DNA from: Clostridiales bacterium
GTDB taxonomy: Bacteria > Bacillota > Clostridia > Oscillospirales > Acutalibacteraceae
DNA: 64,000 bases
Direction: 5' to 3'
Assembly (NCBI GenBank): GCA_024690965.1
Contig: JAILOG010000016.1
Coordinates: forward strand, 62,001-126,000
Numbering within the stretch: the stretch's first letter is position 1; the number at the start of each line of letters is the position of its first letter. The notes beneath the pieces were generated by a model, which saw only the letters and a program-made list of their open reading frames with translations, made no database searches and was not told the origin of the DNA. Made by a program: the position numbers and the translations under genes. Of this stretch, positions 61,307 to 64,000 are shown piece after piece.

Positions 61307-62770
61307 ATGCAAAAAATAAATTTAGAGCAGTTAATTGAATCATTCAAAAAATACTGCAAGAATAATAAAAATAAAACCGACAAAGCAATAAGCGATCATA
61401 TAAAAGTCGTTAAGGAATTTTTTAAATACTATGCTTCGCTTAACAGCTCCGGTTCGTTTGATTCAATCAGTCTTGATGATATTGACACGGATCATATTAG
61501 TTCTGTTAAACCGTCAGATGTTAACGCCTATATAAATTTTTGCAAAAATGACTTATCTGATACAAACAACCAAATAGCACGCAAAAGCCTGTGTTTAAAG
61601 GCATTTTTTGACTTTCTTATATATGGCGGGTATATTAAAAATAATCCTGTAAAACCTGTAGGCACTAAGCTAAAGGCAACTTATAAAGCTGATATAACCG
61701 AAGAACAACAGCTCTCCTCTGCCGATGTGCGTAATAACGAAGCCCCAATTCCCGAAAATGTTTTTGATGATTATGATTATAAGGCTTTGCCGGTACCCGT
61801 TCAATCATTTTTGGGCTATTGTACAAGCGTAAAGAATAAATCTCCGAAAACAGTTGAAGAATACAGGAAAGATTTAACCACCTTTTTCAGATTTTATAAA
61901 GTAAATAACAAGTTAGTCGGCTCTGATATACCGTTTGAAAAAATAAGTATAGCAGATGTTGATTTGCGTTTGATAGAATCGGTAAAGATAACCGATTTGC
62001 TTATATTTATGCAGTATTTGGCGCAGGAGCGAAAAAACAACGCAGCCACAAGAGCCAGAAAAACGTCTTGTCTGCGCAGCTTTTATAAATATCTTAATGA
62101 GTATAATTTTATAAGCGTTAATCCAACGGAGAATTTACATATACCGAAAATTGACAAAAAGCTGCCTCATCATCTTACACTTGAGCAGTCTGTTGAGCTA
62201 CTGAAAAGCATTGACGGACCTAACAAAGAGCGCGATTACTGTATTTTGACGCTTTTTTTAAACTGCGGTATGCGTTTGCAGGAGCTTGTGGATATCAATT
62301 ATAACGACATAAGAAATGACGGGACTATTATAATTAAAGGAAAAGGCAGCAAAGAACGCCTTGTTTATTTAAATGACGCCTGCATAAAGGCGATTAACGA
62401 TTATATGGCTGTACGCCCAAAGGACGGTCTTAAAGGAGACAGCCGCTCTGCCCTATTTATAAGCAGAAACCGTAACAGAATTAACGTGAGCACGGTGCAA
62501 AAACTCGTTTATAAGTATCTGAGTAACATAGGATTATCTGCGCGTGACGGTTTTTCATGTCATAAGCTGCGCCACACAGCCGCAACGCTTATGTACCAAA
62601 CAGGTAATGTAGACGTTAGAGTGCTAAAAGAGCTTTTGGGTCACGAAAACCTCTCTACAACACAAATTTATACTCATGTTTCCGATAAACAGCTTAAAAA
62701 CGCCTCTTTTTCAAATCCTCTGTCAAAACAAAGCTCAGATTTTGACGAAAAAGAAGAAAACAATGATTGA
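61307..62770 (+). CDS. Tyrosine recombinase with duplicated core-binding domain
   Basis: 487 residues, well above the ~300 of XerC/XerD. The catalytic domain (~285-465) is complete: Arg323 (CGMRLQEL), the KGKGSKER hairpin lysine, His419-x-x-Arg422 (CHKLRHTA), His446 (LGHENLS) and nucleophile Tyr455 (TQIYTHVS). N-terminal to it are two SAM-like core-binding domains, ~1-125 and ~163-285, that are clearly copies of each other: ISLDDIDTDHISSVKPSD against ISIADVDLRLIESVKITD, and similar FFKYY/FFRFY and CLKAFFDFL/CLRSFYKYL segments. ATG 61307 has GGTGG five bases upstream. No element boundaries or cargo are evident, so a housekeeping Xer-like or a regulatory inversion role are both possible. Confidence 0.92.
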   Translation: MQKINLEQLIESFKKYCKNNKNKTDKAISDHIKVVKEFFKYYASLNSSGSFDSISLDDIDTDHISSVKPSDVNAYINFCKNDLSDTNNQIARKSLCLKAFFDFLIYGGYIKNNPVKPVGTKLKATYKADITEEQQLSSADVRNNEAPIPENVFDDYDYKALPVPVQSFLGYCTSVKNKSPKTVEEYRKDLTTFFRFYKVNNKLVGSDIPFEKISIADVDLRLIESVKITDLLIFMQYLAQERKNNAATRARKTSCLRSFYKYLNEYNFISVNPTENLHIPKIDKKLPHHLTLEQSVELLKSIDGPNKERDYCILTLFLNCGMRLQELVDINYNDIRNDGTIIIKGKGSKERLVYLNDACIKAINDYMAVRPKDGLKGDSRSALFISRNRNRINVSTVQKLVYKYLSNIGLSARDGFSCHKLRHTAATLMYQTGNVDVRVLKELLGHENLSTTQIYTHVSDKQLKNASFSNPLSKQSSDFDEKEENND

Positions 62771-62777
62771 ATAGCTT

Positions 62778-62827
62778 AAACCGGCAAGCGTGCAGTCTTA
62801 TTAAGGCTTTCACACTTGCCGGTTTTT
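62778..62827. terminator. Terminator after the recombinase gene
   Basis: AAACCGGCAAG (62778-62788) pairs with CTTGCCGGTTT (62815-62825), followed by TTTTT; also faces the 3' end of the convergent dockerin gene. Confidence 0.85.
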
Positions 62828-62863
62828 ATAACAGCTAACTTAAAAAGATCTATAAGAGTATTC

Positions 62864-63802
62864 TTATACAAGAGACAGCGTTACGGTTATGTCTCCTTCT
62901 CCGAGCAAGTTTCGTAAAGAACCGTCAACATTTCTTATTTTTGCGATTTTTGTAAAACTCCAGGTGTTGGTGTCATAATAAATAGTAAGTTTATTACCCT
63001 GATAAAGTATAACATCTCCCGGTTCGGTAGTGATGCTTTTGTCGTTTTTAGGAAGCTCAAAAGGTAAATCTCCTACTTTTTCAAAACCTCCGTAGTCGAT
63101 CATATGTATTGTTATACTTTTTTCTGCAAGAATTTTCTTAAAAGCTTCCGCCGAAGAATTATTCTCAAACTCCGCGTAAAAGATGGTTCCGTTTGCATCA
63201 ATTTTGAGAAGCATCTCTGTTTTGTTTTCGGATTTTTCAGTATCGGATTCCGTTTCCGGGTTAACGCTGTCAAAATTTGTAATAAGCTTTGCGATAAATT
63301 TCTGTATCAATACAACATCCTGCATATTTTGCACTTTATCACGGTTTACATCTGCGTTTATACACTGAATATCATTAAGTGTAACAAGTTTTGCCACCGC
63401 ACGCTGAAGCTCAACAACATCAAGCATATTAACAAAGCCGTTCAAGTCTACGTCGCCAAGCAAATACGAAGGCTTATCACTGTCCGTATTGTCAGATCCC
63501 GATGTGTCTGTTTCTTTGCCGGTATCAGTATCGGATTGCGGGTTATCGCTGTCTCTTGTGTCAATATCGGACAAAATTATAACTTCGGTGTCAGTATCAA
63601 TTACCGAATCGGTTTCAAAGCCATACAAGTCATCAAAGCTTACATAATTCTCGCTGCCGTCATAAACTTCGTCAGTGTCTGTTCCTGTATCGGTATCGCA
63701 ATAGCATATGGTGCAGTTAAGTGCAATAATTGTAATGCTCAGCATAATAAAAAGCATAATTACCGGTAAGCATTTTTTATTACTGTTTTTACGTTTATTC
63801 AT
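62864..63802 (-). CDS. Secreted dockerin protein with C-terminal cyclophilin-like domain
   Basis: 312 residues. An N-terminal hydrophobic export signal (~12-32) is followed by Thr/Asp/Ser-rich linkers (TDTDTD-type, ~36-112). A dockerin lies at ~116-178 with loops DVDLNGFVNMLD and DVNRDKVQNMQD. A second short linker leads to a C-terminal domain (~196-312) resembling the bacterial cyclophilin-like fold family: SSAEAFKKIL, HMIDYGGFEKVGDLP, TTEPGDVILYQGN and YYDTNTWSFTKI are its conserved blocks. Peptidyl-prolyl isomerase activity is not proven for that family. The start overlaps the whiA stop by eight bases, with GGAGATG inside whiA. Confidence 0.85.
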   Translation of the reverse strand: MNKRKNSNKKCLPVIMLFIMLSITIIALNCTICYCDTDTGTDTDEVYDGSENYVSFDDLYGFETDSVIDTDTEVIILSDIDTRDSDNPQSDTDTGKETDTSGSDNTDSDKPSYLLGDVDLNGFVNMLDVVELQRAVAKLVTLNDIQCINADVNRDKVQNMQDVVLIQKFIAKLITNFDSVNPETESDTEKSENKTEMLLKIDANGTIFYAEFENNSSAEAFKKILAEKSITIHMIDYGGFEKVGDLPFELPKNDKSITTEPGDVILYQGNKLTIYYDTNTWSFTKIAKIRNVDGSLRNLLGEGDITVTLSLV

Positions 63803-64000
63803 ATTTAGACATCTCCACTATTTTATTAAGTCTATGGTTTACTCCGCTTCGGCTTATTTTGGGGTTTAGGCTCTCCCCTAACTCTCTGAGCGACATTTCG
63901 GGGTTTTCATATCTTAGTATTGCCAGTTCTTTAAGCTCATCGGATAAACTGTTGAATTTTCCCGAAGCCTTGAGCTTTTTAATTGCTTCTAACTGCACGG
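63795..64000 (-). CDS. whiA: DNA-binding protein WhiA, C-terminal part
   Basis: Last 68 or so residues of WhiA; the gene continues beyond the right edge. The visible part is the C-terminal helix-turn-helix with ELAILRYENPEMSLRELGE and the SRSGVNHRLNKI motif that identifies the family. In Firmicutes WhiA affects cell division and chromosome segregation and normally follows rapZ/yvcK, which would be to the right. Its last codons contain the ribosome site and start codon of the dockerin gene. Confidence 0.93.
   Translation of the reverse strand, partial: VQLEAIKKLKASGKFNSLSDELKELAILRYENPEMSLRELGESLNPKISRSGVNHRLNKIVEMSKYE

Noticed and set aside
63104..63769. 221-codon open frame antisense to the dockerin/cyclophilin gene
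   Set aside because: Composed of Cys/Ile/Arg-rich shadow sequence; the minus-strand frame has coherent domains and a ribosome site.

Overview
The window reads as chromosome of an anaerobic, spore-forming, low-GC Clostridia bacterium, most likely of the Ruminococcaceae/Oscillospirales group. This is inferred from gene content: an oxygen-sensitive class III ribonucleotide reductase, a complete Rnf complex, the ctsR-mcsA-mcsB-clpC operon, spoVAC, whiA, AddAB, and four secreted proteins with type I dockerins of the kind used by gut cellulosome-forming ruminococci. No prophage, conjugative module, complete insertion sequence or CRISPR array was seen. Both edges cut genes: nrdD on the left, whiA on the right.

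Layout. 1-5.2 kb: end of nrdD fused to a redoxin, a flavin reductase, a small membrane exporter and two FAD oxidoreductases. 5.3-7.2 kb: a secreted leucine-rich-repeat dockerin protein. 7.3-11.9 kb: the CtsR regulon operon with its operators. 12-15.4 kb: solitary spoVAC, GTP-type PEP carboxykinase, ZIP transporter. 15.5-20.8 kb: three uncharacterised surface or membrane proteins, including a 1139-residue zinc-ribbon protein. 20.9-24.2 kb: tRNA-Ser(GGA) and tRNA-Leu(CAA), a dockerin L,D-transpeptidase, and a decayed stretch with two gene remnants. 24.2-31 kb (minus): HAD hydrolase, lipoprotein, secA, nadB, nadC in one apparent operon. 31.2-33 kb (minus): a RING/zinc-ribbon membrane protein and galU. 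33.2-35.8 kb: a 54-residue DUF3006 protein with an ABC exporter. 35.9-37.4 kb (minus): acyl-ACP thioesterase and a DUF6873-like partner. 37.7-39.5 kb: dockerin GH25 muramidase. 39.5-45 kb (minus): rnfCDGEAB plus a dCMP deaminase-like gene. 45.3-53.9 kb: addB, addA, DUF5662, FkbM methyltransferase. 54-61.2 kb: an 82-residue orphan with a consensus promoter, rodA, and ymfF-ymfH-lgt-SPFH-MFS. 61.3-64 kb: a tyrosine recombinase with a duplicated N-terminal domain, a dockerin/cyclophilin-like protein and the end of whiA.

How it fits together. Most of the window is housekeeping: anaerobic nucleotide and energy metabolism (NrdD, Rnf, PckG), protein quality control and export (ClpC/McsB, SecA, Lgt), DNA repair (AddAB), and envelope growth (RodA, GalU, thioesterase). 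The distinctive layer is secreted. Two of the four dockerin proteins act on peptidoglycan (L,D-transpeptidase, GH25), one is an LRR surface protein and one carries a cyclophilin-like fold. None is a recognisable plant-polysaccharide enzyme, and no cohesin or scaffoldin lies in the window. The least explained material is the zinc-ribbon pair at 16.5-20.7 kb, the cyclophilin-like dockerin protein overlapping whiA, the double-headed recombinase, and a 20-base motif shared in register by the rnf and HAD/secA promoters.
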